The position numbers and the translations under genes were made by a program. The notes beneath the pieces are model-generated. The model did not search any database. It saw only the letters and a list, made by a program, of their open reading frames with translations, and had not been told where the DNA came from. A DNA stretch of 64,000 nt from Actinomadura madurae (lineage in GTDB: Bacteria > Actinomycetota > Actinomycetes > Streptosporangiales > Streptosporangiaceae): the NCBI RefSeq assembly GCF_900115095.1, contig NZ_FOVH01000014.1, positions 62,001 to 126,000 of the forward strand. The letters run 5' to 3'. Position 1 is the stretch's first letter, and each line of letters starts with the position of its first letter. Shown piece after piece: positions 32,435 through 41,593 of the stretch.

Positions 32435-33712
32435 ATGGCTAGACGCACCACCCGGCACGTCGTCGGGCAGCGCCTCACCGGCGTGGCGTTCCTGCTCGTC
32501 CCGGCGCTGCTGATCTGGCTGTCGATCGCGATCTACAACAAGCAGTTCACCGACGTGACGACGGTGACGCTGCGCACCGGGACGGCCGGCCACGAGATGC
32601 ACCCGCTCGCGGACGTGAAGGTCCGCGGCGTCGTCGTCGGCGAGGTCCGCTCCATCACCGCGGACGGGGCGGGCGCGAAGCTCGAACTGGCGCTGAAGCC
32701 GGGGACGACCGACCGCGTCCCGTCGGACGTCCAGGCGCGGCTGCTGCCGACGACGGTGTTCGGCGCCCGGTTCGTGTCGCTCGTCCCGCCGGACGGGTCG
32801 ACGGCCCCGCCGATCGCGGAGGGCGCGGTCATCTCCGAGGACCGCAGCAGGAACGCGGTGGAGCTGTCGGAGGTGCTCAACCACACGATGGACCTGCTGA
32901 ACACCGTCCAGCCGGCCAAGCTGTCGGCGACGCTGAACGCCATGTCGCGGGCGCTGGAGGGGCGCGGCGACCAGATCGGCCGCAACTTCGAGCAGCTCGA
33001 CGCGTTCCTGACCAGGCTCAACCCCGAGGTCCCGGCGCTCGCCCGCAACCTCGACGAGCTGGCGGAGTTCTCGCGGCACGCCTCCGACGCCGCCCCCGAC
33101 CTGCTCCAGGCGCTCACCGACTTCACCGTCACCAGCCGGACGATCGTCGAGCAGCGCCTCGCCCTCGCGAGCCTGTACGACACGGTCTCGGCATCGTCCG
33201 CCGATCTCGACGACTTCCTGCGCGCCAACTCCGGGAACATCATCGAGCTGGCGTCGGCGAGCCGCGGCAGCCTGGACCTGCTGCGCCGCTACGCCCCGGC
33301 CGCGCCCTGCACGTTCCGGACGTTCGCCGAGTTCGTCCCGAAGATGGACAAGGTCCTCGGCAAGGGCACGGACCGGCACGGCGTCCACGGCGTGGTCGTG
33401 TCGATCCCGCACAAGGGCCGCTACGTGCCGGGCAGGGACGCGCCCCGCTACGACGGCGGCGACGGGCCGCACTGCCCGAGCGTCCCGTACCTGGCGTCCG
33501 GGAACGGGGTGCGGGTGCTGCCCGCCGGCGGCGCCCCGGGCGGCGGCGGCGCGGCCGGGAGCGGCCTCGGGCCCGCGAACTCGGCGTCGGAGAACGACCT
33601 GGTCAACGAGCTCGCCGGGCCGTCGCTCGACGAGGTCCCCGAGGAGCTGCCGGACTGGTCAAGCGTGCTGGTCGGGCCGATCTACCGGGGCACGGAGGTG
33701 ACGGTCAGGTGA
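32435..33712 (+). CDS. mceA: MCE-domain protein MceA, first operon
   Basis: A 425-residue protein: transmembrane anchor at about 14-34, one MCE/MlaD beta-barrel domain (about 42-118, with VKVRGVVVGEV and the exit LPTTVFGARFVSLVPP), then a long alpha-helical region to about 300 that in Mce complexes builds the periplasm-spanning tunnel, and a Gly-rich C-terminus. The C-terminal PCTFRTFAEFVPKMDKVLG region is typical of MceA. It would form a hetero-hexamer with MceB-F to carry lipids or steroids. Overlaps mceB by GTGA. Confidence 0.94.
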   Translation: MARRTTRHVVGQRLTGVAFLLVPALLIWLSIAIYNKQFTDVTTVTLRTGTAGHEMHPLADVKVRGVVVGEVRSITADGAGAKLELALKPGTTDRVPSDVQARLLPTTVFGARFVSLVPPDGSTAPPIAEGAVISEDRSRNAVELSEVLNHTMDLLNTVQPAKLSATLNAMSRALEGRGDQIGRNFEQLDAFLTRLNPEVPALARNLDELAEFSRHASDAAPDLLQALTDFTVTSRTIVEQRLALASLYDTVSASSADLDDFLRANSGNIIELASASRGSLDLLRRYAPAAPCTFRTFAEFVPKMDKVLGKGTDRHGVHGVVVSIPHKGRYVPGRDAPRYDGGDGPHCPSVPYLASGNGVRVLPAGGAPGGGGAAGSGLGPANSASENDLVNELAGPSLDEVPEELPDWSSVLVGPIYRGTEVTVR

Positions 33713-34767
33713 GGCTCGCAGGACAGGGGCTCAAGGGCCTGGGGTTCCCGCTCGTCAGCTCGCTGATCTTCATCGGGGTGACGGTGCTGGCGACGCTGCT
33801 GCTGGCGTCCAGCATCACCGGCGCCACCAGCGGCGACCGCGTCACCTACTACGCCAAGTTCACCGACGTCGCCGGGCTGCATCCCGGGCACGGCGTGCGG
33901 ATCGCGGGCGTCGAGGTCGGCCAGGTCGAGGAGATCGAGGTCAGCGACCGGCGGCTCGCCCGGGTGACGTTCTCCGTCGACCGGGACCGGACGATCCCCG
34001 CCTCGGCCACCGCCGCGGTCAAGTACCTCAACCTGGTCGGCGGCCGGTACATCGCGCTCGGCCAGGGCACCGGCTCGCCCGGCCAGGTGCTGAAACGCGG
34101 CGGGACGATCCCCGTCGGGCGCACCACCGGGACGCTCAACCTCACCCAGCTGTTCCAGGGCTTCCAGCCGCTGATGCAGGCGCTGTCGCCCGGGGACGCC
34201 AACCGGCTCTCGGAGTCGATCGTCAAGGTGCTCCAGGGGGAGAGCGGCACCGTCGAGAGCCTGCTGCGCACGGTCGGGCAGCTGACGAGCACGCTCGCCG
34301 CCAAGGACCGGGTGATCGGCCAGGTCATCACGAACCTCGACAGCATCGTCCAGACCGTCAACGGGCGCGACCGGCAGCTCGTCGACCTGATCACGACGCT
34401 GCGCCGGTTCACCTCCGGCCTGGCCGCCGACCGCCGGCCGATCGGCGAGGCGCTCGGGTCGATCGCCGACCTGACCAGCGCCACCGCCGGGCTGCTCCAG
34501 GTCGCGCGGGACCCGCTGAAGGACGACATCGTCCAGCTCGGCCGGCTCAGCGACAACCTGAACCGCGACGAGCCGCTGCTGGAGCGGTTCCTCCGGCGGA
34601 CGCCCGAGAAGCTCTCGACGTTCGGCCGGGTGGGCTCCTACGGGTCGTGGATGAACTTCTACCAGTGCGAGGTCCAGCTGATCGGCGTGACGTACGCCGG
34701 TTCCGACGTCACGGACCAGCCGCCGCCGACCGGCCTCCCGATCAAGGACGCGAGGTGCCGCGGATGA
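33709..34767 (+). CDS. mceB: MCE-domain protein MceB, first operon
   Basis: A 352-residue MCE protein: N-terminal anchor (about 12-37), MCE domain (about 43-120; VRIAGVEVGQVEEIEV, KYLNLVGGRYIALGQG), helical tunnel region with RDRQLVDLITTLRRFTSGLAADR, and the short conserved MceB C-terminus with two cysteines (YQCEVQLIG, DARCRG). GTG start overlapping mceA; its stop overlaps the mceC start by four bases, so the genes are translationally coupled. Confidence 0.93.
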   Translation: MRLAGQGLKGLGFPLVSSLIFIGVTVLATLLLASSITGATSGDRVTYYAKFTDVAGLHPGHGVRIAGVEVGQVEEIEVSDRRLARVTFSVDRDRTIPASATAAVKYLNLVGGRYIALGQGTGSPGQVLKRGGTIPVGRTTGTLNLTQLFQGFQPLMQALSPGDANRLSESIVKVLQGESGTVESLLRTVGQLTSTLAAKDRVIGQVITNLDSIVQTVNGRDRQLVDLITTLRRFTSGLAADRRPIGEALGSIADLTSATAGLLQVARDPLKDDIVQLGRLSDNLNRDEPLLERFLRRTPEKLSTFGRVGSYGSWMNFYQCEVQLIGVTYAGSDVTDQPPPTGLPIKDARCRG

Positions 34768-35873
34768 CGCCCCCGAACCCGCCGGGCGGGCCGACACCGC
34801 CGCCGCGTCCCGTGCCGCGCGCCCTGCCCCGCCTGAAGACGGGCCGGCCGCGGCTGAAGCCGCTGCGCGAACGCAACCCGATCGGGGTCGCGGCCGTCGG
34901 CGTCGCCCTGCTCCTGGTGCTCGGCATGCTCGCGTTCCGCGCCGACGACCTGCCCGTCATCGGCGGCGGGACGACCTACAGCGCGTACTTCTCCGAGGCC
35001 GCCGGGCTGAAGGACGGCCAGGAGGTCCGCGTCGCCGGCGTGAAGGTCGGCAAGGTCACCGCCGTCGAGCTCGAAGGGAACAAGGTCAAGGTGACGTTCC
35101 GGGTCAAGGACACCTGGGTCGGGAACGCCACCCGCGCCATGATCATGATCAAGACCCTGCTGGGCTCGAAGTACCTCCAGCTCGACCCGCTCGGCTACCG
35201 GAGGCAGGACCCGCGCGAGACCATCCCGCTCGACCGGACCGTCGCCCCCTACGACGTCACGACCGCCTTCGAGGACCTCGGCCGGACGTTCGACCGGCTC
35301 GACACGGCCAAGCTCGCGGCGAGCCTGGAGACGATCTCCAAGACGTTCGAGGATACCCCGCCGAGCGTCCGCGTCGCGCTGCACGGCCTGTCGTCGCTGT
35401 CGAACACCATCGCGTCCCGGGACGCCGAGCTGGCCCGCCTCCTCGCCGGGACGAAGCAGCTGTCCGGCACGATCGCCGCGCAGAACGCCCAGTTCCAGAC
35501 CCTCTTCAAGGACGGCAACCTGCTGCTCGGCGAGCTGCGCCGGCGGCGCGACGCGATCCACGCGCTGCTCGTCGGCACGAACCGCCTCGCGCGGGAGCTG
35601 ATCGGCCTCGTCGACGACAACCGCCGCACCCTGGGCCCGACGCTCGCCTCCCTCGACCGGGTCACGACCGTCCTCGAACGCAACCAGAAGAACCTGGACC
35701 GGGCGCTGGAGACCGCCGCCCCCTACATGCGCGTCGTCGCCAACTCGACCGGCAACGGCCGCTGGGTGGACGGCTACCTGTGCGGCACCGTCCCCAAGGA
35801 GTACCTGGAGAACGGCGCGTGGAAACCGCCCGTCACGGGCTGCGAGCCTCCGCGTCTGACGGGAGGCCGGTGA
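34764..35873 (+). CDS. mceC: MCE-domain protein MceC, first operon
   Basis: A 369-residue MCE protein. A basic, proline-rich cytoplasmic N-terminus of 40 residues precedes the anchor (about 41-58); MCE domain about 71-148 (VRVAGVKVGKVTAVELEG, IKTLLGSKYLQLDPLG); then the helical region and a C-terminus with two cysteines (GYLCGTVPKEY, VTGCEPP) that likely pair. ATG at 34764 overlaps the mceB stop. Part of the hexameric lipid tunnel. Confidence 0.93.
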   Translation: MTPPNPPGGPTPPPRPVPRALPRLKTGRPRLKPLRERNPIGVAAVGVALLLVLGMLAFRADDLPVIGGGTTYSAYFSEAAGLKDGQEVRVAGVKVGKVTAVELEGNKVKVTFRVKDTWVGNATRAMIMIKTLLGSKYLQLDPLGYRRQDPRETIPLDRTVAPYDVTTAFEDLGRTFDRLDTAKLAASLETISKTFEDTPPSVRVALHGLSSLSNTIASRDAELARLLAGTKQLSGTIAAQNAQFQTLFKDGNLLLGELRRRRDAIHALLVGTNRLARELIGLVDDNRRTLGPTLASLDRVTTVLERNQKNLDRALETAAPYMRVVANSTGNGRWVDGYLCGTVPKEYLENGAWKPPVTGCEPPRLTGGR

Positions 35874-35874
35874 C

Positions 35875-37128
35875 ATGAGGGCTGATGGCAGGGCATCCTC
35901 CACGACACGCACGGTGAAGCTCCCCAGGCTCGGTTCGCCGATCCGCGACCACCGCACGCGGGTGCTCCAGGCGCTCATCGCGACCTTCGTCCTCCTGGTC
36001 GCGATCGCGCTGGTCCCGCTGCTGACCGGCGGGCCGACGCACCGGATCACCGCGTACTTCGCCACCGCCATCGGCGTCTACCCCGGCTCGGACGTCCGCG
36101 TCCTCGGCGTGAAGGTCGGGTCGATCGACTCCGTCGAACCGCTCGGGAACCGGGTCAGGGTCGACATGCGGGTGGACGACGAGGTGGACGTCCCCGCCGA
36201 GGCCCGCGCCGTCGTCATCGCGCCGAACCTCGTCTCCGACCGGTACGTCCAGCTCGACCCCGCCTACGGCGGCGGCCCGAAGATGGCCGACGGCGCGTCC
36301 ATCGACGTGAGCCGCACCGCGACGCCGCTCGAACTCGACCAGCTCTACGACGCGGTGCGCAAGTTCTCGGGCGACCTCGGCCCGCAGGGCCTGAACGCCC
36401 AGGGCGCGCTGTCGGACGTCGTCCGGGTCGGCGCCGCCAACCTCGGCGGCAACGGCAGGGCGCTCAACACCACGATCGCCGACCTCGGCAAGGCGTCCCA
36501 GACCCTGGCCGACACCAGCGGCGACCTGTACGCCACCGTCGCCAACCTCAACAAGTTCAGCGAGATGCTCCGCGCGAACGACGGGCAGATCCGGCTGGCC
36601 GAGAACCAGCTCGCCGAGGTGAGCGGGTTCCTCGCCGCCGACCGGGAGGAGCTCGGCGCGGCGCTGCGGAGCCTCGCGCTGGCGCTCGCCGAGGTGAAGG
36701 GGTTCGTGTCCGACAACCGCGCGGCGCTGAAGAAGAACGTCGGCAGGCTCGCCGGGATCACCCAGGTCCTGGTCGACCAGCGGGCGTCCCTCGCCGAGAT
36801 CCTCGACACCGCGCCGCTGCTGACGCAGAACGCGCTGAACGCCTACGACCCGAAGACCCGCTCGCTGATGACCCGCGGCAACCTCCTGGAGATCACCAAG
36901 GCGTTCGGCGGCACGAGCGGGCCGGGCGTCGACCCGCCCGGCGCCGACCAGCGGCCGGTGTGCGCGGCGGCGGCGTCCGCGACGAGGGCGCTGCGCGAGC
37001 AGTGCGAGCGCCTGGAGAAGGGCGGGCTGGTCGCCGTCCCGCCGGCGCAGGCGCCCGGCGTCCCGCCGCTGCCGCTTCCGCCGGCCGGGCCGACCTACGC
37101 CGGCCCCGGCGGAGAGGGAGGCCGCTGA
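35875..37128 (+). CDS. mceD: MCE-domain protein MceD, first operon
   Basis: A 417-residue MCE protein with anchor at about 32-52, MCE domain about 57-133 (VRVLGVKVGSIDSVEPLG, APNLVSDRYVQLDPAY), coiled-coil/helical region to about 330 and a Pro-rich C-terminus (PLPLPPAGPTYAGPGG). Long Pro-rich tails are usual for MceC/MceD and may contact the cell wall. One nt after mceC; its TGA overlaps the mceE ATG. Confidence 0.93.
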   Translation: MRADGRASSTTRTVKLPRLGSPIRDHRTRVLQALIATFVLLVAIALVPLLTGGPTHRITAYFATAIGVYPGSDVRVLGVKVGSIDSVEPLGNRVRVDMRVDDEVDVPAEARAVVIAPNLVSDRYVQLDPAYGGGPKMADGASIDVSRTATPLELDQLYDAVRKFSGDLGPQGLNAQGALSDVVRVGAANLGGNGRALNTTIADLGKASQTLADTSGDLYATVANLNKFSEMLRANDGQIRLAENQLAEVSGFLAADREELGAALRSLALALAEVKGFVSDNRAALKKNVGRLAGITQVLVDQRASLAEILDTAPLLTQNALNAYDPKTRSLMTRGNLLEITKAFGGTSGPGVDPPGADQRPVCAAAASATRALREQCERLEKGGLVAVPPAQAPGVPPLPLPPAGPTYAGPGGEGGR

Positions 37129-38357
37129 TGCGCGCGCCCAGGCTCCTCGCGGCCCTCATCGCCGGCACCGTCCTCGCGGCGGGCTGCTCGACGCGGATCG
37201 AGGACATCCCGCTGCCCGGCGGCGCCGACCTCGGCGACCACCCGTACACGGTGAAGGTGCAGTTCGAGGACGTGCTGAACCTCGTCCCGCAGGCCGCGGT
37301 CCGGGTCAACGACGTCCCGGTCGGGCGGGTGAAGAAGGTGTCGCTGCCGAAGGACGCCTGGAACGCCGAGGTGACGCTCGTCGTGAACGGCGACGTGCGC
37401 CTGCCGGCGAACGCGACCGCGAACCTGGAGCAGTCGAGCCTGCTGGGGGAGAAGTACATCAAGCTCGCCGCGCCCGCCACGGCGCCGTCCTCGCGGCGGC
37501 TGACCGACGGCGCCACGATCCCGGTGTCCCGCACGACCCGCAACGCCGACACCGAGGAGGTGTTCGGCGCGCTGTCGCTGCTGCTGTCGGGCGGCGGGCT
37601 CCCGCAGATCCGGACGATCAACAAGGAGCTGAACCAGGCGCTCGGCGGGCGGGAGGACAAGGTCCGCTCCGCGCTGGAGAACCTCAACGGCCTCACCAGC
37701 ACGCTGAACCGCAACCGGCGGTCGATCGTGGACGCGCTCGACGGGCTCAACCGGCTGTCGTCCACGGTCGCGACCCGCAACGGGCAGGTCGAGACCGTCC
37801 TGGACGACCTCTCACCCGGCCTGAAGGTGCTGGACGAGCAGCGCGGCAAGCTCGTCGAGCTGCTGCGGCGGCTGGAGAAGCTGTCGGACGTCGCCGTCAG
37901 GACCATCGACGCCAGCAAGGAGGACACGGTCGCGAACCTCCGCTCGCTGTCGGTCATCCTGCGCAAGCTCGCCGATTCCGGGCGGGATCTGCCCAAGTCC
38001 CTTGAGGTCCTGCTCACCTACCCGTTCACCGACGAGGCGCTCAAGGCCGTCAAGGGCGACTACCTCAACGGCTACCTCACCGTCGTCGCCGCCGAGGGCA
38101 ACGACTGCGTCATCCCGCCGGTGAAGGAGCTGAAGCCGAAGAGCCTCGCGGAGGCGCGCGCCCTGGCCGCCCCGCCCGCCGGCCCGCAGCCGGTGCCGTG
38201 CCCGAACATCGCGGGCGGCGGCGGATCCCAGCCGTCCGCCACGCCGGACCCGGCGACGCCGACGCCGGTCGCGCCGCGATCACCCTCCGGCGGCTCCGGT
38301 GACGGGCCCGGCGATGGGCCCGCCCTTCCGCTCCCGACCCTCGGGGAGGGGGACTGA
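37128..38357 (+). CDS. mceE: MCE-domain lipoprotein MceE, first operon
   Basis: A 409-residue lipoprotein: signal peptide ending in the lipobox VLAAGC with the lipidated cysteine C20, so it is anchored by lipid rather than a transmembrane helix, as is usual for MceE. MCE domain about 39-115 (VRVNDVPVGRVKKVSLP, LGEKYIKLAAP), helical tunnel region, then a Pro/Ser/Thr-rich C-terminus after the conserved NDCVIPPVKEL. Starts within the mceD stop (TGATG). Confidence 0.94.
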   Translation: MRAPRLLAALIAGTVLAAGCSTRIEDIPLPGGADLGDHPYTVKVQFEDVLNLVPQAAVRVNDVPVGRVKKVSLPKDAWNAEVTLVVNGDVRLPANATANLEQSSLLGEKYIKLAAPATAPSSRRLTDGATIPVSRTTRNADTEEVFGALSLLLSGGGLPQIRTINKELNQALGGREDKVRSALENLNGLTSTLNRNRRSIVDALDGLNRLSSTVATRNGQVETVLDDLSPGLKVLDEQRGKLVELLRRLEKLSDVAVRTIDASKEDTVANLRSLSVILRKLADSGRDLPKSLEVLLTYPFTDEALKAVKGDYLNGYLTVVAAEGNDCVIPPVKELKPKSLAEARALAAPPAGPQPVPCPNIAGGGGSQPSATPDPATPTPVAPRSPSGGSGDGPGDGPALPLPTLGEGD

Positions 38358-38358
38358 C

Positions 38359-39609
38359 ATGCTTACCCTGGTCACCCGCATCAAGATCGTCGTGTTCGCC
38401 GTCATCGCGATCCTGGTGGTCGGCTACATCGGCGTCACCTACGCCGACCTCGGCCGCTACGTCGGGATGCGCGGGTACTACACCGTCCGGCTCGACCTGG
38501 CCACCGCCGGCGGCCTCTTCGAGGGCTCCGCCGTCTCCTACCGGGGCGTGACCGTCGGCAAGGTCGGCACGCTCGACCTCAGCCGGGACGGCGTCATCGC
38601 CGAACTCCGGATCGACGACTCGTCCCCGAAGATCCCCGGCAATCTGCAGGCGGTCGTCGCGAACCGCTCCGCCGTGGGCGAGCAGTACGTCGACCTGCGG
38701 CCCGCCGCCGACTCCGGGCCCTACCTGGCGCAGGGCTCCACGATCCCGCGCAGCGTCACCGTCACCCCGGCGCCGGTGAACGAGACGCTCAAGAGCGTCA
38801 ACGACCTCGCCGCCTCGCTGCCGCTCGACGACACGAAGGTGCTCATCGACGAGCTGGGCCTGGCGTTCGCCGGGCAGGGCCCGCACCTCCAGCAGCTCCT
38901 CGACACGAGCGCCCGGTTCGTGTCGGCGTCCGACGCGGCGTTCCCGGACTCGCGCGCACTGATCCACAACGGCCGGGCGGTGCTCCGGACGCAGAACGAG
39001 ATGTCGGCCGCGTTCAAGGCGTTCGCGTCCAGCTCCAGCCTGCTGGCGCGGCAGCTCCGCGACTCCGACACCGACCTGCGCAGGCTCATCGCGGCCGGGC
39101 CCGGAGCGGCGAACGAGCTGTCCGGCCTGCTGCGCGACCTGGACCCGAGCCTCAGCGTCCTGCTGGCGAACCTCCTCACCACGGCCCGGGTCGGCGAGCC
39201 GCGGCAGGCCGCCATCGAGGAACTGCTGGCGAACCTCCCGAACGTCGCGGGCGTGGGGTCCAGCATCGTGTCCGGCGGCAAGCTCCGGCTCGGCCTGGTG
39301 AACACGTTCTTCAACCCGCAGCCCTGCACCCGCGGCTACGGGAAGACCCGCTACCGCAACGGCCTCGACCTGTCGCCCGCGCCGGGGTTCAACACCGGCG
39401 CGCACTGCGCCGAGAGCCCGAGCACCGGCATCAACGTCCGCGGCGCCGCCAACGCACCACGCGAGGGCGTCCCGGCACCGGCCAAGCCCGGAACCCTGAG
39501 CGGAGCGGGCACGACGGACCTTCTCAACTCGCTCGGCCTCACCGGGCTGGCGCGACCGGCGCCGTCCGGGGACCTGGCCGCCCTCCTCGGCCTGGGAGGC
39601 CCGCGATGA
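38359..39609 (+). CDS. mceF: MCE-domain protein MceF, first operon
   Basis: A 416-residue MCE protein with anchor at about 7-30, MCE domain about 38-115 (VSYRGVTVGKVGTLDLS, ANRSAVGEQYVDLRP, the AVGEQY sequence being characteristic of MceF), helical region, and a C-terminus with two cysteines (NPQPCTRGYGKTRYRNG, GAHCAES). Completes the six MCE subunits. Its stop overlaps the first Mce-associated gene by four bases. Confidence 0.94.
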   Translation: MLTLVTRIKIVVFAVIAILVVGYIGVTYADLGRYVGMRGYYTVRLDLATAGGLFEGSAVSYRGVTVGKVGTLDLSRDGVIAELRIDDSSPKIPGNLQAVVANRSAVGEQYVDLRPAADSGPYLAQGSTIPRSVTVTPAPVNETLKSVNDLAASLPLDDTKVLIDELGLAFAGQGPHLQQLLDTSARFVSASDAAFPDSRALIHNGRAVLRTQNEMSAAFKAFASSSSLLARQLRDSDTDLRRLIAAGPGAANELSGLLRDLDPSLSVLLANLLTTARVGEPRQAAIEELLANLPNVAGVGSSIVSGGKLRLGLVNTFFNPQPCTRGYGKTRYRNGLDLSPAPGFNTGAHCAESPSTGINVRGAANAPREGVPAPAKPGTLSGAGTTDLLNSLGLTGLARPAPSGDLAALLGLGGPR

Positions 39610-40163
39610 CCGGCGTGGCGGCGGCGCTTCGCAGGCCGGGCTCGCCGATCCGGTGGGCGCGCCCGGCGGGCCACGTCCTCACGGCCGCCGCCGCGGTCTT
39701 CCTGTGCCTGTCGCTCTGGTCGCTGTTCCAGTCCGGGCGGGGCGCCGACCACGACCTGGCCGCCGCGCGGGACGAGGTGAGCCGGACCGCCGTCCGCGAC
39801 CTCGCACTGATCAACAGCATCGACCCCAAGGTGGCCGAGCTGGACCTGCAGCACTGGCTGGACGTCGCCACCGGCCCGTTCGCCGACGCGCTGAAACGCG
39901 ACATGCCCGCCGCGCGCGCGAGGTTCGCCAAGCAGACGGCCCGCTCGCACGGGCGCGTCACCGCGCTCGCCGTCACCGGCCTCGACCGGTCCGCCGGCGA
40001 GGCGACCGTCATCGCCTCCGTCCGGGTCTTCACCGAGCCGGCCGGCGACTCCGCCCAGGGCACCGAGCAGCGCAAACGCTACGAGGTCGGGATGCGGCGG
40101 GTCGGCGGGACGTGGAAGATCAGCTCGCTGAACCCGCTGGCGCCCGGGGGGAGCAGGCCGTGA
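39606..40163 (+). CDS. Mce-associated membrane protein 1, first operon
   Basis: A 185-residue protein: short basic N-terminus, one transmembrane helix (about 21-41) and an external alpha+beta domain of the NTF2-like Mas type (DEVSRTAVRDLALINSID, LDLQHWLDVATGPFADALK, ending YEVGMRRVGGTWKISSLNPL). Mas proteins accompany mce operons and stabilise the transporter. Coupled by ATGA to mceF and by GTGA to the next gene. Confidence 0.85.
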   Translation: MTGVAAALRRPGSPIRWARPAGHVLTAAAAVFLCLSLWSLFQSGRGADHDLAAARDEVSRTAVRDLALINSIDPKVAELDLQHWLDVATGPFADALKRDMPAARARFAKQTARSHGRVTALAVTGLDRSAGEATVIASVRVFTEPAGDSAQGTEQRKRYEVGMRRVGGTWKISSLNPLAPGGSRP

Positions 40164-40774
40164 GCGTCACCGAGGAACGGCCCGCGCGGCGCCGCCCCGT
40201 CCCGCGGAAGGGCCCGCGAAAGGACCCGCGGAAGAACAAGGCCGCCCGGCGCTCGCTCGGCTCAGCGCTGAAGCGGGCCGCCGGGCTGGGGTGGCCGGTG
40301 ACCCTCGCCCTGGCGATCTGCCTGTCCGCCCTCGCCGTCGACGGCTGGGCCGGCAGGCGGAGCGAGCGGTCACCGGCCGCCAACCGCGCCCTCGTCGACA
40401 AAACCCGGACCGCCAGGGTCGTCGCGGACGTCTCGGCGAAGGTCGAGCGGATCTTCACCTACGTCCACACGGACCCGGCCGCGACCGAACGGGCCGCGAG
40501 CGCCGTCCTCACCGGGCGGGCCATCGGCGACTACCGGCGGCTGTTCGGCCTGGTCGAGCAGAACGCCCCGGTCATGAGGCTCGCCCTCACCACGAAGGTC
40601 ACCAAGGCCGGGCTCATCGAGCTCACCCGTGACGGGACGGCGGTCCTGCTGGTCATGCTCGACCAGACGACCACCCGCGACGGCAAGGCGACCGGCTCGC
40701 CCGTCGCGGCCCAGCTCATCGTCACGGCCCGCGACGACCACGGCTGGCGCATCAGCGACCTCCGGGCCGCCTGA
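40160..40774 (+). CDS. Mce-associated membrane protein 2, first operon
   Basis: A 204-residue protein with a strongly basic N-terminal 40 residues, a transmembrane helix (about 44-61) and an NTF2-like external domain (TYVHTDPAATERAASAVLTG, YRRLFGLVEQNAPVMRLAL, VTARDDHGWRISDLRAA). Same architecture as its neighbours. GTG start overlapping the previous stop. A 20-nt gap separates it from the third Mce-associated gene. Confidence 0.85.
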   Translation: MSVTEERPARRRPVPRKGPRKDPRKNKAARRSLGSALKRAAGLGWPVTLALAICLSALAVDGWAGRRSERSPAANRALVDKTRTARVVADVSAKVERIFTYVHTDPAATERAASAVLTGRAIGDYRRLFGLVEQNAPVMRLALTTKVTKAGLIELTRDGTAVLLVMLDQTTTRDGKATGSPVAAQLIVTARDDHGWRISDLRAA

Positions 40775-40794
40775 AGGAAAGGGGTGGAATTCAG

Positions 40795-41580
40795 GTGACC
40801 GAGACCAGAACCGCCGACCCGGCGGCAGAAGAGCAGGAAGCCCGCACAGAAGAACCCGAGGCGGCGGAACAGCCCGAGGCGGCGGAACAGCCCGAGGCGG
40901 CGGAACAGCCCGAGGCGGCGGAAGAACCCGAGGCGGCGGAACAGCCCGAGGCGGCGGAAGAACCCGAGGCGGCGGAAGCATCCGAAGCGGCGGAAGAGCC
41001 TCGACGGACCGGGGCGTCCGACGAGCCGCCGCGGCGGGAGAAGAAGGACGCCGCCGAACCGTCCCGCGGGCTCTTCGCGGATCCGCTGGTCAGGGTGGCC
41101 TTGGCGGTGACCGTGATCGCCGCCGGTGTGTGCGCGTGGTTCGGCTACTCGTACCGCACCGCGTCCAGTGACGGCTCGCTCGCCTTCGCCGCCGAGCGCG
41201 ACAAGGTCCTCGCCGCGGCGGACCAGGCGATCGTCAACCTCAACACCCTCGACTACCGCGACGTCGACGCGGGGCTGAAGGTCTGGCGGGACTCGTCGAC
41301 CGCCCAGCTCTACGACGAGATCGTCCAGGGCGGCGCACGGCTCAAGAGCGATATCCAGAAGGCGAAGACGACCAGCACGGCGAAGATACGGGAATCGGCC
41401 CTCACCGAACTCGACATCCGCGCCGGAAAGGCCGCCGTCATCGCCGCCGTCAGTATTTCGATCAGCGGGGCGGACGGAAAGCCGGTGAACAATCTGCGCC
41501 GGTTCACCGGTCAGCTCACCAGAACGTCCGCGGGCTGGAAACTGTCGGCCCTCGGACAGGCCCCGACCGGAACGTCCTGA
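40795..41580 (+). CDS. Mce-associated membrane protein 3 with Glu/Ala repeat tail
   Basis: A 261-residue protein. The cytoplasmic N-terminus (about 1-97) is highly acidic and contains eight hexapeptide repeats (PEAAEQ/PEAAEE) encoded by an 18-bp DNA repeat; a transmembrane helix follows (about 99-117) and then the NTF2-like external domain (AADQAIVNLNTLDYRDVDAGLKVW, LTRTSAGWKLSALG). GTG start at 40795 behind GGGGTGGA. The repeat tail has no known role; acidic tails at this position recur in the second mce operon. Confidence 0.85.
   Translation: MTETRTADPAAEEQEARTEEPEAAEQPEAAEQPEAAEQPEAAEEPEAAEQPEAAEEPEAAEASEAAEEPRRTGASDEPPRREKKDAAEPSRGLFADPLVRVALAVTVIAAGVCAWFGYSYRTASSDGSLAFAAERDKVLAAADQAIVNLNTLDYRDVDAGLKVWRDSSTAQLYDEIVQGGARLKSDIQKAKTTSTAKIRESALTELDIRAGKAAVIAAVSISISGADGKPVNNLRRFTGQLTRTSAGWKLSALGQAPTGTS
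40855..40998 (+). repeat. 18-bp in-frame tandem repeat, eight units
   Basis: Eight consecutive 18-bp units with consensus cccgaggcggcggaacag, four of them (1-3 and 5) identical, encode PEAAEQ/PEAAEE in the Mce-associated protein. Near-identity at DNA level indicates recent expansion by slippage or unequal exchange. Confidence 0.97.
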
Positions 41581-41593
41581 CGAGGAGAGTCGC

